Source: an uncultured Bacillota bacterium (GTDB lineage Bacteria > Bacillota_I > Bacilli_A > RFN20 > CAG-826). Taken from it: DNA of 64,000 bases. Below are positions 30,830 to 39,267 of this stretch, piece by piece. The stretch spans positions 1-64,000 of the forward strand of contig CASFDV010000004.1 of the NCBI GenBank assembly GCA_949293555.1, read 5' to 3'. Below the pieces are notes generated by a model. The model was not told the origin of the DNA and made no database searches. It worked only from the letters and a program-made list of their open reading frames with translations. The number at the start of each line of letters is the position of its first letter. Positions within the stretch are counted from its first letter, which is position 1. Made by a program: the position numbers and the translations under genes.

Positions 30830-33706
30830 TTATTCCGTCCGCAGGGCGACGGCAGGGTCCTTTTTGGAGGCAATTCTGCTAGGAACGAACCCGGATATGA
30901 GCGAGAGCGACGTCGAGATGAGAATCATGAGGATCGCCGCGAGAACGGTGAGGCTCGCGATCGACCCCAGAAGCTGGCCGGGGAACATCGAGGCAAGGAC
31001 GTGGTTGATAGGAATGGACAGGAGGAGTGTGGCCAGGACGCCGAGAACGCCTGCGATAAACCCGATCACAAGGCATTCGGCGAGGAAGAGCCACCCGACG
31101 TCCCGCTTCCTGGCCCCGCATGCGCGGAGTATCCCGATTTCCTTCGTCCTCTCGATCACCGAGACGTAGGTGATGATCGCGGTCATGATGGAACTGACGA
31201 CAAGGGACAGGGAGCCGAAGACCACGAGGACGAGGGAAATGAGGTCGATCAAGGTGCTAAGGGCATCCGTGAAGCTCCCCATTATGTCCGTGTAGTAAAT
31301 CCTCTCGCTCAAGGGCTTTGCCTCGTTGTAGGCCTCGAGACGCTCGATGATCGCCGGCTTCGCCGTGAGCGATTCCGGGAAGATCAGGATGGAGGTGATG
31401 TTGGAGTAGGCGGAGATGTAGGCGAGGAAGTCGATGAGGGAAAGGCCTTCCGCATATGGATCGAGGAAGTCCTTGCCGATGACCTCCCCTAGAAGCCGAA
31501 GGGCCTCAGAAGAAGAAAGGCTCCCTTCCTCTTGGACTCTGGCGAGCGCCTTGGCCACCTCGTCTTCTTTGAAATCCGTGCCGATCGAGCGCGCTTTGCT
31601 CAAAAATCCCGTGTAGGAGGTATAGCGGGCAAGGCCCATCTCTTCGTTAAGGTAGGTGAAGTCGAGCCAGTAGATGTTTTCCGTGACGCTCCCCATGGCG
31701 TTCTGCAGCCTTTGGGAAAGCGCGAGCGCCTCGCTGGCGCTTCCCCCGGAAGAGCCGATCGCGGACGCGATTTCCTGGAATGCTTCCTTGAGGGATTTGT
31801 TGAGTCGTTCCAGCCCGTCCTCCGTCCCGCTTTCGTCGCTCCATGCGCGAGGAACGAACCATGCTGACCTTGCATCCTCCCCGAGCGCCTGTCCTTCAGG
31901 GGAAGAGGCGTCCCCGGCGATGATTTCGGCAAGGCTTGGCAAGTAGCCGATCGAGCAGGGCATCAGGCTGAAATAGGAGTTCTCGCTCGGGCGGATGACC
32001 CCGACGACCTTCAGCTCTATCCCTTTCTTGCTCTCGTACATCGCCTTGAGGTCGCTTGGGGCGGGATGGATCGGGAACTCCCTCTCCACGAGGCTCCCCT
32101 TGGCGAAATCCCCTCCGAGCAATCCGCGGGCGATGTCGAAATCGTCGATCTCATAGACCGTGCCTGTGACCTTCTCGACCTCGCTCAGGTAGACGGAATT
32201 GGGAAACGCCTTGTATGTCTTGCCCGGACTAGATTCGCCGCCGACGATGTCCTCGAAGGAAATCTCCTTGGGCAAGGGATCGTCGCTTCCGAAGAACCCA
32301 AGGCCCCGAAGGGTGTTGATATCCACCCGGTTGTACTGGTCAAGGATCAGGACGAGCTCGTTCGGTTGCTCCGGGAACTTCCCGTAGATGAGGTCGTACA
32401 TGGAGGAAAGCCCCTCCTCGTCCGCGTACACCTCGTGGAAGATGGTCGACGGAAGAGGGGTGATCCCGCTGAACATGTTGCTCCCGAGTCCCGCGGACTG
32501 GTATTGGTTGACCTCGACGAAGGAGCCAGACCCCTCTCCGACGCCTTCTTCCGTGATGAGGTTGAAGTCGAGCCCTTCCCGGTTGAGGAGGACGGACCTG
32601 GCGAGCCCCTCTTCCACAAGAGGCATGAGCACGCCGTCGATATAGTCCCTGTTGTTCAGGTCGTTCGTGTGGCTGACGTAGGTCTGGGTGGAGGTGTCGT
32701 GGACATAGAGCACGTCTTCCTCCGGGAACCGCTCAGGGGTCGGCTCGTCTTCCTTTTCCACAACGCTGTAGTAATTTCGCGTGATGGTCATCGGGACGGC
32801 GGAGGCCACCTCCTCCTCGACGTTCGTCACGAAGTTCCCGAACCCGTTGGAGATTGCAAGGACGAGGGAAACGCCCAGGACACCAAAGGCTGAGGCGACG
32901 ACGGTCAGGGAGGTCCTCCCCTTCTTGGACCAAAGGGCGCCAAGGCTGCTCTTTATCGCAGGAGCAAGGCCCATGGACACTTTCTGTTTTCGCCCTTCTT
33001 CAGGCAATAACTCGTCTTTGATGCAGGATTTGCAAGGATTTGAATCCGACTTGATCTCGCCATCTTCCATCTCGACGACCCGATCCGCGAAGCGTTCCGC
33101 CAAAGCGCGGTTATGAGTAACCAGCACGACGAGCCGCTCTTCCGAGATTTCCTTGAGGAGGTCCATCACCTGGAGGGAGGTCTTGCTGTCGAGAGCCCCC
33201 GTGGGCTCGTCGGCGAGCACTACCGAGGGACGGTTCGCGACGGCCCTGGCGATCGCGACCCTCTGCATCTGCCCGCCGGAAAGCTCCGAAGGCCTCTTCC
33301 TGGCCTCGGAAAGGATCCCCACCTTCCCCAAGGCCTCCATGGCCAAGCGCTCCTTTTCCTTCCCCCTCACGCCCGCAAGGGAAAGGGGGACCGAGACGTT
33401 CTCGAGGACGCTTAGGTGGGGGATGAAGTTGTAGTTCTGGAAGACAAAGCCGATGCGCCCGTTCCGGTACGCGTCCCAGTCCCTGTCCTTGTATCCCTTG
33501 GTGCTTGCCCCATCGACAAGGATCTCGCCTTCGGTGGGGTGATCGAGGCCTCCGATAAGGTTCAGTAGGGTTGTCTTGCCGCATCCGGAAGGGCCAAGGA
33601 CCGCGACGAAGCCTTTATCGGGAAGGACGAGGTCCACGCCTCTCAGGGCAGGGAACTCCACGCCTTTCGTCCGATAGTCCTTCCGAACGCCCTTGAGCTC
33701 GATCAT
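30830..33706 (-). CDS. Fused MacB/FtsX-type ABC transporter (ATPase plus permease)
   Basis: 958 residues. The first 225 residues are an ABC ATPase of the MacB/LolD type: Walker A GPSGCGKTTL, signature LSGGQMQRVAIARA, Walker B VVLADEPTGALD and H-loop VTHN. A membrane helix at about 285-310 opens the FtsX-like permease. A long external domain (about 310-800) and three C-terminal helices with the FtsX motif (ERTKEIGILRACGARKRDV) close it. Such transporters move peptides, antibiotics or wall signals by mechanotransmission. The start ATG at 33706 has only a weak AAGGAAA site, 14 bases after tadA. Confidence 0.92.
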   Translation of the reverse strand: MIELKGVRKDYRTKGVEFPALRGVDLVLPDKGFVAVLGPSGCGKTTLLNLIGGLDHPTEGEILVDGASTKGYKDRDWDAYRNGRIGFVFQNYNFIPHLSVLENVSVPLSLAGVRGKEKERLAMEALGKVGILSEARKRPSELSGGQMQRVAIARAVANRPSVVLADEPTGALDSKTSLQVMDLLKEISEERLVVLVTHNRALAERFADRVVEMEDGEIKSDSNPCKSCIKDELLPEEGRKQKVSMGLAPAIKSSLGALWSKKGRTSLTVVASAFGVLGVSLVLAISNGFGNFVTNVEEEVASAVPMTITRNYYSVVEKEDEPTPERFPEEDVLYVHDTSTQTYVSHTNDLNNRDYIDGVLMPLVEEGLARSVLLNREGLDFNLITEEGVGEGSGSFVEVNQYQSAGLGSNMFSGITPLPSTIFHEVYADEEGLSSMYDLIYGKFPEQPNELVLILDQYNRVDINTLRGLGFFGSDDPLPKEISFEDIVGGESSPGKTYKAFPNSVYLSEVEKVTGTVYEIDDFDIARGLLGGDFAKGSLVEREFPIHPAPSDLKAMYESKKGIELKVVGVIRPSENSYFSLMPCSIGYLPSLAEIIAGDASSPEGQALGEDARSAWFVPRAWSDESGTEDGLERLNKSLKEAFQEIASAIGSSGGSASEALALSQRLQNAMGSVTENIYWLDFTYLNEEMGLARYTSYTGFLSKARSIGTDFKEDEVAKALARVQEEGSLSSSEALRLLGEVIGKDFLDPYAEGLSLIDFLAYISAYSNITSILIFPESLTAKPAIIERLEAYNEAKPLSERIYYTDIMGSFTDALSTLIDLISLVLVVFGSLSLVVSSIMTAIITYVSVIERTKEIGILRACGARKRDVGWLFLAECLVIGFIAGVLGVLATLLLSIPINHVLASMFPGQLLGSIASLTVLAAILMILISTSLSLISGFVPSRIASKKDPAVALRTE

Positions 33707-33720
33707 GAAAGTTTCCTTCG

Positions 33721-34179
33721 TCAGTCCACGCCTTCCCTTTTCCGCTGGAACCAGCCGGAAAGAAGGGCGGAGCATTCTTCGTCAAGGACCCCGAAGTCCA
33801 CGAGCGGGCGCTCATGGAGGGAAGGGGCGTCGTAGACTCGGTAGCGAGACACGATCGCCCCGTCCTTCGGGTCCTTCGCCCCGAAGACAAGCCTTCCGAC
33901 ATGGGACTGGAGGATCGCCCCCGCGCACATGAGGCAGGGCTCGAGGGTCACGTAGAGGGCGGCGCCCGAAAGACGCCAGGAGCCAAGCTCCCGCGCCGCC
34001 TTCCTAAGGACGACGATTTCCGCGTGAGCGGATATGTCGAGCCCCTTCTCCCTTTCGTTATGCCCCAGGGCGACGGGATTCCCGTCCACGGCAAGGACCG
34101 CCCCTACGGGCACCTCCCCTTCCAAGGCGGCCTTCCTGGCCTCTTGGAGGGCGAGTTCCATGAGCTTCCTGTCGTCCAT
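33721..34179 (-). CDS. tadA: tRNA-specific adenosine deaminase
   Basis: 152 residues. Zinc and catalytic motifs HAEIVVLRKA and TLEPCLMCAGAI are intact. It converts A34 to inosine in tRNA-Arg(ACG), which allows wobble reading of CGN codons. The position next to the SRP RNA gene is the classic Bacillota arrangement. No clear Shine-Dalgarno precedes the ATG at 34179. The gene ends 14 bases before the ABC transporter start. Confidence 0.95.
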   Translation of the reverse strand: MDDRKLMELALQEARKAALEGEVPVGAVLAVDGNPVALGHNEREKGLDISAHAEIVVLRKAARELGSWRLSGAALYVTLEPCLMCAGAILQSHVGRLVFGAKDPKDGAIVSRYRVYDAPSLHERPLVDFGVLDEECSALLSGWFQRKREGVD

Positions 34180-34211
34180 GGAGGAATTTTCCTACCAAGG
34201 CGAAAAGAAAA

Positions 34212-34289
34212 CCACCGCGCAAGGCATCCGGCCTTAAGGCTGCTCGGTTCCCCGCCTGACCTGGTTCGGCCCTCCGCCCTCGCGGTGGC
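34212..34289 (-). ncRNA. ffs: Signal recognition particle RNA (4.5S-type)
   Basis: The minus strand contains GAACCAGGTCAGG, then GGGAACCGAGCAGCC, the conserved domain IV core with its tetraloop region that binds Ffh. The ends pair: CCACCGCG with CGCGGTGG. A perfect TATAAT sits just upstream and a T-rich run follows the 3' end. At about 78 bases it is the short form without an Alu domain, unlike the 270-base RNA of Bacillus. Confidence 0.92.
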
Positions 34290-34295
34290 GTTCGG

Positions 34296-34301
34296 ATTAT
34301 A
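34296..34301 (-). promoter_or_regulatory. -10 box of the SRP RNA gene
   Basis: TATAAT read on the minus strand, seven bases before the paired 5' end of the RNA, consistent with the predicted start. The -35 lies in the serS end and is not well conserved. Confidence 0.6.
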
Positions 34302-34306
34302 GCGGA

Positions 34307-35590
34307 TTACTTCCTCGGGAGAATCCTTTCCTGCCCGCCCATGTAGGGACGGAGCGCCTCGGGGATGAGGATGGAGCCGTCTTCCTGCTGGCACTGCTCG
34401 AGAAGGGCGGGGAACACCCGCGAGGTGGCAAGGCCCGACCCGTTCAGCGTGTGGCAGAAATGGATCTTGCCCTCGGCGTCCCGGTAGCGGACCATCCCGC
34501 GCCTGGCCTGGTAGTCCCGCGCGTTGGAGACGCTGCTGACTTCCTTGTAGATTCCCATCGAGGGGATCCACACCTCGATGTCGTAGGTCCTTGCCATCGA
34601 GTGGGAGCAGTCCCCGGCGGCGAGCTTGTCCAGGCGGTAGCAAAGCCCAAGCCCCTGGAGGAGCTCCTCGGCCTTCCTCACCATCTCGTCGAAGGCGACG
34701 TCGCTCTTGTCGTCCTCCGTGTACTGGACCATCTCGACCTTGTTGAACTGGTAGCCGCGGATCATGCCGCGCTCCTCGGTGCGGTAGCTTCCGGCCTCCT
34801 TCCGGTAGCAGGGGGTGTAGGCGAAGTACTTCCTCGGCAAGTCGTCGAGGGAAAGGATCTCGTTCCGATGGAGGTTGACGAGGGCCGTCTCCGCGGTCGG
34901 GAGGAGGAACTTCCGGGGCTCCATGCCTTCCATGTAGAACACCTCGTCCTTGAACTTGGGGAACTGGCCCGAGGTATAGCCGCTCTCGACGTTCAGGAGA
35001 TGGGGCGGAAGGATGAAGGTGTAGCCGTCCCGGAGGTGGGCGGCGATGAAGTAGTTGAGAAGCGCCCACTCGAGCCTCGCCCCGTCCCCGACGTATATCC
35101 ATGTCCCGGAGCCCGAGATCTTCGCCGCCCTGCGGTAGTCGATGATCCCGAGGTTCTCCGCAAGGGTCACGTGGTCCTTAGGCTGGAAGGGGAAGGAAGG
35201 TTTCTCGCCCCACTCGCGGACCGGCTGGTTGTTCTCCTTCCCGCCGGAAAGGAGGTCGGGGTCGGGAAGGTTCGGCAGGACCTCGATCGCCTTCTGGATC
35301 CCTTCCTCGACTTCCTTCAGCTCGGCTTCTCTGTCCTTGTTCTCCTGGGCAAGGCGCTTAACCTCGCGGAAGATGGGCGAGGGGTCCTCGCCCGCCTTCT
35401 TCATCGCCGGGACCTTGGCTGTCAGGCGGTTCTGCTCCGCCTTGCTCGCCTCGACGGCGTGCAGGAGCTCCCTCCTCCGGCGGAACATCCCGAGCACCGG
35501 CTCGGGATCGAAGTCCCACCCTTTCTTAAGGAGCGCGTCCCTGACGTAGCCAGGCTTCTCTTCGATCAGCTTCCAATCGATCATGGTCAT
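34307..35590 (-). CDS. serS: Seryl-tRNA synthetase
   Basis: 427 residues. An N-terminal helical arm that binds the tRNA-Ser long variable arm (about 1-110) precedes the class II catalytic core. Motif 2 is PCYRKEAGSYRTEERGMIRG and the later conserved stretch is EVSSVSNARDYQARR. It charges tRNA-Ser and tRNA-Sec with serine. The start overlaps the glycosyltransferase stop by four bases. No T-box leader is seen. Confidence 0.98.
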   Translation of the reverse strand: MTMIDWKLIEEKPGYVRDALLKKGWDFDPEPVLGMFRRRRELLHAVEASKAEQNRLTAKVPAMKKAGEDPSPIFREVKRLAQENKDREAELKEVEEGIQKAIEVLPNLPDPDLLSGGKENNQPVREWGEKPSFPFQPKDHVTLAENLGIIDYRRAAKISGSGTWIYVGDGARLEWALLNYFIAAHLRDGYTFILPPHLLNVESGYTSGQFPKFKDEVFYMEGMEPRKFLLPTAETALVNLHRNEILSLDDLPRKYFAYTPCYRKEAGSYRTEERGMIRGYQFNKVEMVQYTEDDKSDVAFDEMVRKAEELLQGLGLCYRLDKLAAGDCSHSMARTYDIEVWIPSMGIYKEVSSVSNARDYQARRGMVRYRDAEGKIHFCHTLNGSGLATSRVFPALLEQCQQEDGSILIPEALRPYMGGQERILPRK

Positions 35591-36594
35591 TCCTCCCCGG
35601 CGATCTGCCGGTAGCGCATGAGGAGCCGCTTCCCTAGGTCAAGGAGCGACTCCACGCGGGCGAGCCGGTAAGCCAGCTCGACAAGGGAATCATAGTCCCC
35701 GGCAAGGCGCGATTCGACCGCCTTGATGAGCGCGGGCGGGGTCTCCGCGAGAATCGCGTTCTCACCCGGGCGGAACTGGGTCCCGTAGCCCGGGTCCTTA
35801 TAAAGGAAGATCGGGGTCTTGGACGCCATCGCCTCAAGAGCGAGGATCCGCGGGGCCTCGCCCATGAAAAGGGCGAAGGAGGCGGAGCGAAGGAGGCTCC
35901 GGAAGACGTCGTCCTCGAGGATCGCCTCGAAGCGCATGTTCTTCGGACCCCTTCGGGAAATGCGCCTCCTCCTCGAGCTCATGAAAGCCCGATGCTTCTC
36001 GTATCCGATGAAAATCAGACGAAACGACAGGAGATTGCTGGCGATTTCTTCTAGAGTCTTGAATATCTTGCCGTTCTCGTAGTCGCCGAAGACGACGGCG
36101 ACCTTCTCTCCGTCCCGGATGTTGAAGTATTGGCGGAACACGTCCCTTTCCACAGGGTCGAGACCCTCGAAGCGGGACACGTTCACGCCCGGGGAAAGGA
36201 TCTCGATCTTCGAAGAGGGGATCCCGGAGTCGACGAGGACGCCCTTCTCCTTGAGCCCGGGGACGAAGACGGCGTCCGCATGGCGGAGCATCCGCAGCGC
36301 CCGGGGCTTGACCGGACGGAAGCCGTCCTCCTCCTTGTCGCCAAGATAGGAGGCGGAAGGCTCCCCCTCCGCGTAAAGGGCGCTCACGACGACCTTCGCG
36401 CCGTACTCCCGCGCCTTCTCGAGGAAGGGGCCGTCCTCCGGCGAGATCAAATGGACGATGGAGGGACTGGCGTCGAGGCTGTCGACGAGCTGCGCATCGG
36501 TGCTCTCGAGGGCGCCCTTTACGTTCTTCCTGAGACGCACGGCGAGGTAGGGGGGCTCCCCCTTCCCCGCCTGGTAGCGAACCAGCGCCTTCAC
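35587..36594 (-). CDS. GT-B fold (GT4-like) glycosyltransferase
   Basis: 335 residues without a membrane helix. The linker has ILSPGVNVSRFEGLD, the usual hinge of GT4 enzymes, and the donor site contains EAPRILALEAMASKTPIFLY, matching the Ex7E motif (E-x7-E) that holds the nucleotide sugar. The acceptor domain is short, so the enzyme is below the typical 370-400 residues. A lipid or surface polymer acceptor is likely, but the sugar cannot be assigned. It begins three bases after gyrA and overlaps serS, so it lies inside the core transcription unit. Confidence 0.75.
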   Translation of the reverse strand: MKALVRYQAGKGEPPYLAVRLRKNVKGALESTDAQLVDSLDASPSIVHLISPEDGPFLEKAREYGAKVVVSALYAEGEPSASYLGDKEEDGFRPVKPRALRMLRHADAVFVPGLKEKGVLVDSGIPSSKIEILSPGVNVSRFEGLDPVERDVFRQYFNIRDGEKVAVVFGDYENGKIFKTLEEIASNLLSFRLIFIGYEKHRAFMSSRRRRISRRGPKNMRFEAILEDDVFRSLLRSASFALFMGEAPRILALEAMASKTPIFLYKDPGYGTQFRPGENAILAETPPALIKAVESRLAGDYDSLVELAYRLARVESLLDLGKRLLMRYRQIAGEE

Positions 36595-36597
36595 GCG

Positions 36598-39255
36598 CTA
36601 CTCCACCTCGTCCGGGGTCGGGTTATGGACAGGGGCCTCCGGCGCCTCTTCCTCAGGGGCGAGGGAGGGGTTCACCTCGTCCTCGGCCTCCTCCCCTTCC
36701 TCGTCAAGGGGCTTCTCCTGGTGAGGGAGGATCGCGATCGAGGCGACCTTCTGCCTGCCCTCGAGACGGATGATGATGACGCCCTGGGTGTTCCGCCCGC
36801 AAACCTTGACCTGGTCGAGAGGCGTGCGGATGACGATGCCGCTGGTGGTGATGACCATGAGGTCCTCGTCCCCCTTGACGGCCCTCATCGCGGCAAGCTC
36901 GCCGTTCTTCGCGCTCATCTTGAGGGAAAGCACGCCCTTGGAGCCGCGGCTCGTCAGGCGGTAGCCGTCGTAGTGGTGGGTGTTCCCGTCCTCGTCGGTG
37001 ACGGTGGTGTCCTTCGCGTAGCTGATCTTGCCGAAGCCGCGGGTGGTCAGGACGAGGATCTTGTCGCCCTCGAGCGAGGTTGTGAGGTCGATGGCCTGCT
37101 CCTCGCCCTCGAGGCGGATGCCGCGGACGCCGCTGGCGGTCCTGCTCATCGGGCGGATCTCATCCTCGCGGAAGGAGCAGACGCGGCCGGAGGAGGAGGC
37201 GATCGAGACGATCGCGCTGCCGTCGGTGCGCTTCACCCCGAGGAGGGAATCCCCTTCGCGGAGGACGAGCGCCCGCTTTCCGTTCACGTTGATGTTGCTG
37301 AACTCCGAGATCGGCGTCCTCTTGGCAAGGCCCCTCGTCGTGCAGAAGAGGAGGTATTCGCCCTCCGGGTAGTCGTCGCAGGGCACGATCGAGACGACCT
37401 GCTCGCCCTCCTCGAGGCGGAGGAGGTTGACCGCGGGGATGCCCTTCGAGTCGCGGGCGCCGTCCGGAAGCATGTAGCCGCGGATCCGGTACACCTTCCC
37501 GAGGCTCGAGAAGAAGAGGAGGTCGGTGTGGGTGCGGGCGTGGATGACGATGTTGGCGACGTCGCCGGCCACCATGCGGATGCCGGTCACGCCCCTCCCG
37601 CCCCGGTTCTGGGTGCGGAAGGTGTCGTCGTCCATCCTCTTCACGTAGCCGTTCTTCGTCAGGATGATGACGATTTCCTTTTCGGGAATGAGGGATTCCG
37701 AGTCGATCGAGGCGGCTTCGTCGCTGATCTCGGTGAGGCGACGGTCGCCGTACTTCCGCTTGATCTCGAGAAGCTCCTGGATCATGAGGTCGATGATGTT
37801 CGCCTGGTCGCTGAGGAGCCGGCGGTACTCGGCGATGTTCCTCATGAGCTCGTCCAGCTCCTGGTGGAGCTTCCCTTGCTCGAGGCCCTGGAGGCGGCGG
37901 AGGGTCATCGCGAGGATGGCCTGGCACTGGTCGTCGGAAAGGGAGAAGCGTGCCTTGAGCTTCGCGGTGCTCTCCTCGTCGCTCTGGGAGCTGCGGATGA
38001 GGGCGATGACCTCGTCGATGTTGTCGTGGGCGAGGATGAGGCCCTCGAGGATGTGGCTCCTCCTGAGGTCGCGGTTGAGGCGGAACCTGGTCCTCCTGGT
38101 CAGCACCTCGACCTGGAAGTCGATGTAGTTCTGGAGCATCTCCTTCATGCCGAGGGTCTTCGGCTCGCCGTTGACGAGGCAGAGGTTGATGACACCGAAG
38201 TTGACCTGGAGCTGGGAGTGCTTGAGGAGGTTGTTGCAGACGACCTCGGGGACGAAGCCGTGCTTGACGTCTATGACGACGCGGATCCCCTCCTTGTTGC
38301 TCTCGTCGCGGAGGTCGCTGATGCCGTCGACGACCTTGTCGCGGACGAGCTGGGCGATGCCCTCCACCATCGTGGCCTTGTTCACCTGGTAGGGGATCTC
38401 GGTGACGATGATGCGGGAGCGCCCGCCGGAAAGCTCCTCGATCTTGTAGCGCGAGCGGATGGAGACGGTGCCCACGCCCGTCTGGAAGTAGTCGCGGATC
38501 CCTCCGCGCCCGAGGATGACCCCTCCGGTCGGGAAGTCGGGGCCGTGGAGGTGGCGCGCCATGATGTCGAGGACGTCCATCCCGGGGTCCTTGGCAAGGG
38601 CGCAGATCGCGTCGATCGTCTCCGAAAGGTTGTGGGAGGGCATGTTGGTGGCCATGCCGACCGCGATTCCTTCCGAGCCGTTCACAATGAGGTTGGGGAA
38701 GCGCGAGGGAAGCACGGTCGGCTCCTTCTCGGTGCCGTCGTAGTTGTCCGCCCAGTCGACCGTCTCCTCGTCGAGCCCGTCGACCATCTCGACGGCGAGC
38801 TTCGCCATCCTGGCCTCGGTGTAACGCATGGCGGCGGCCTCGTCCCCGTCGATGGAGCCGAAGTTCCCGTGCCCGTCCACAAGGGGGTAGCGGAGCGAGA
38901 ACTCCTGGGCAAGGCGCACGAGCGTCATGTAGATCGCCGAGTCGCCATGCGGGTGGAAGCGGCCCATGACGTCGCCGACGACCTTCGCGGACTTCTTGTA
39001 GGGCTTCCCGGGCGTCATGCCCATCAGCTGCATCCCGTAGATGACGCGGCGCTGGACGGGCTTGAGGCCGTCGCGGACGTCCGGGATCGCGCGGGCGGTG
39101 ATGACCGACATCGAGTAGGCGAGGAAGGCGGAACGCACCTCGTTGACGATCTCGCGGTCGGTGAGCCCGGACTCGATGCCCGCCCTGGGCGCCTCCTCTT
39201 GCTCGTTCCCGGAGGGGGAACCCTGCAGATCGGGCTTCTTTTCTTCGTTATCCAT
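36598..39255 (-). CDS. gyrA: DNA gyrase subunit A
   Basis: 885 residues. The breakage-reunion domain has the QRRVIYGM start and the catalytic tyrosine in AMRYTEARM; the quinolone-resistance region reads HPHGDSAIY. The C-terminal half has six beta-pinwheel blades, including the gyrase box QNRGGRG, which marks GyrA rather than ParC. It introduces negative supercoils with GyrB. An acidic, Pro-rich tail follows. AGGAGG lies before the ATG, 12 bases after gyrB. Confidence 0.97.
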   Translation of the reverse strand: MDNEEKKPDLQGSPSGNEQEEAPRAGIESGLTDREIVNEVRSAFLAYSMSVITARAIPDVRDGLKPVQRRVIYGMQLMGMTPGKPYKKSAKVVGDVMGRFHPHGDSAIYMTLVRLAQEFSLRYPLVDGHGNFGSIDGDEAAAMRYTEARMAKLAVEMVDGLDEETVDWADNYDGTEKEPTVLPSRFPNLIVNGSEGIAVGMATNMPSHNLSETIDAICALAKDPGMDVLDIMARHLHGPDFPTGGVILGRGGIRDYFQTGVGTVSIRSRYKIEELSGGRSRIIVTEIPYQVNKATMVEGIAQLVRDKVVDGISDLRDESNKEGIRVVIDVKHGFVPEVVCNNLLKHSQLQVNFGVINLCLVNGEPKTLGMKEMLQNYIDFQVEVLTRRTRFRLNRDLRRSHILEGLILAHDNIDEVIALIRSSQSDEESTAKLKARFSLSDDQCQAILAMTLRRLQGLEQGKLHQELDELMRNIAEYRRLLSDQANIIDLMIQELLEIKRKYGDRRLTEISDEAASIDSESLIPEKEIVIILTKNGYVKRMDDDTFRTQNRGGRGVTGIRMVAGDVANIVIHARTHTDLLFFSSLGKVYRIRGYMLPDGARDSKGIPAVNLLRLEEGEQVVSIVPCDDYPEGEYLLFCTTRGLAKRTPISEFSNINVNGKRALVLREGDSLLGVKRTDGSAIVSIASSSGRVCSFREDEIRPMSRTASGVRGIRLEGEEQAIDLTTSLEGDKILVLTTRGFGKISYAKDTTVTDEDGNTHHYDGYRLTSRGSKGVLSLKMSAKNGELAAMRAVKGDEDLMVITTSGIVIRTPLDQVKVCGRNTQGVIIIRLEGRQKVASIAILPHQEKPLDEEGEEAEDEVNPSLAPEEEAPEAPVHNPTPDEVE

Positions 39256-39267
39256 GGATTGCTCCTC

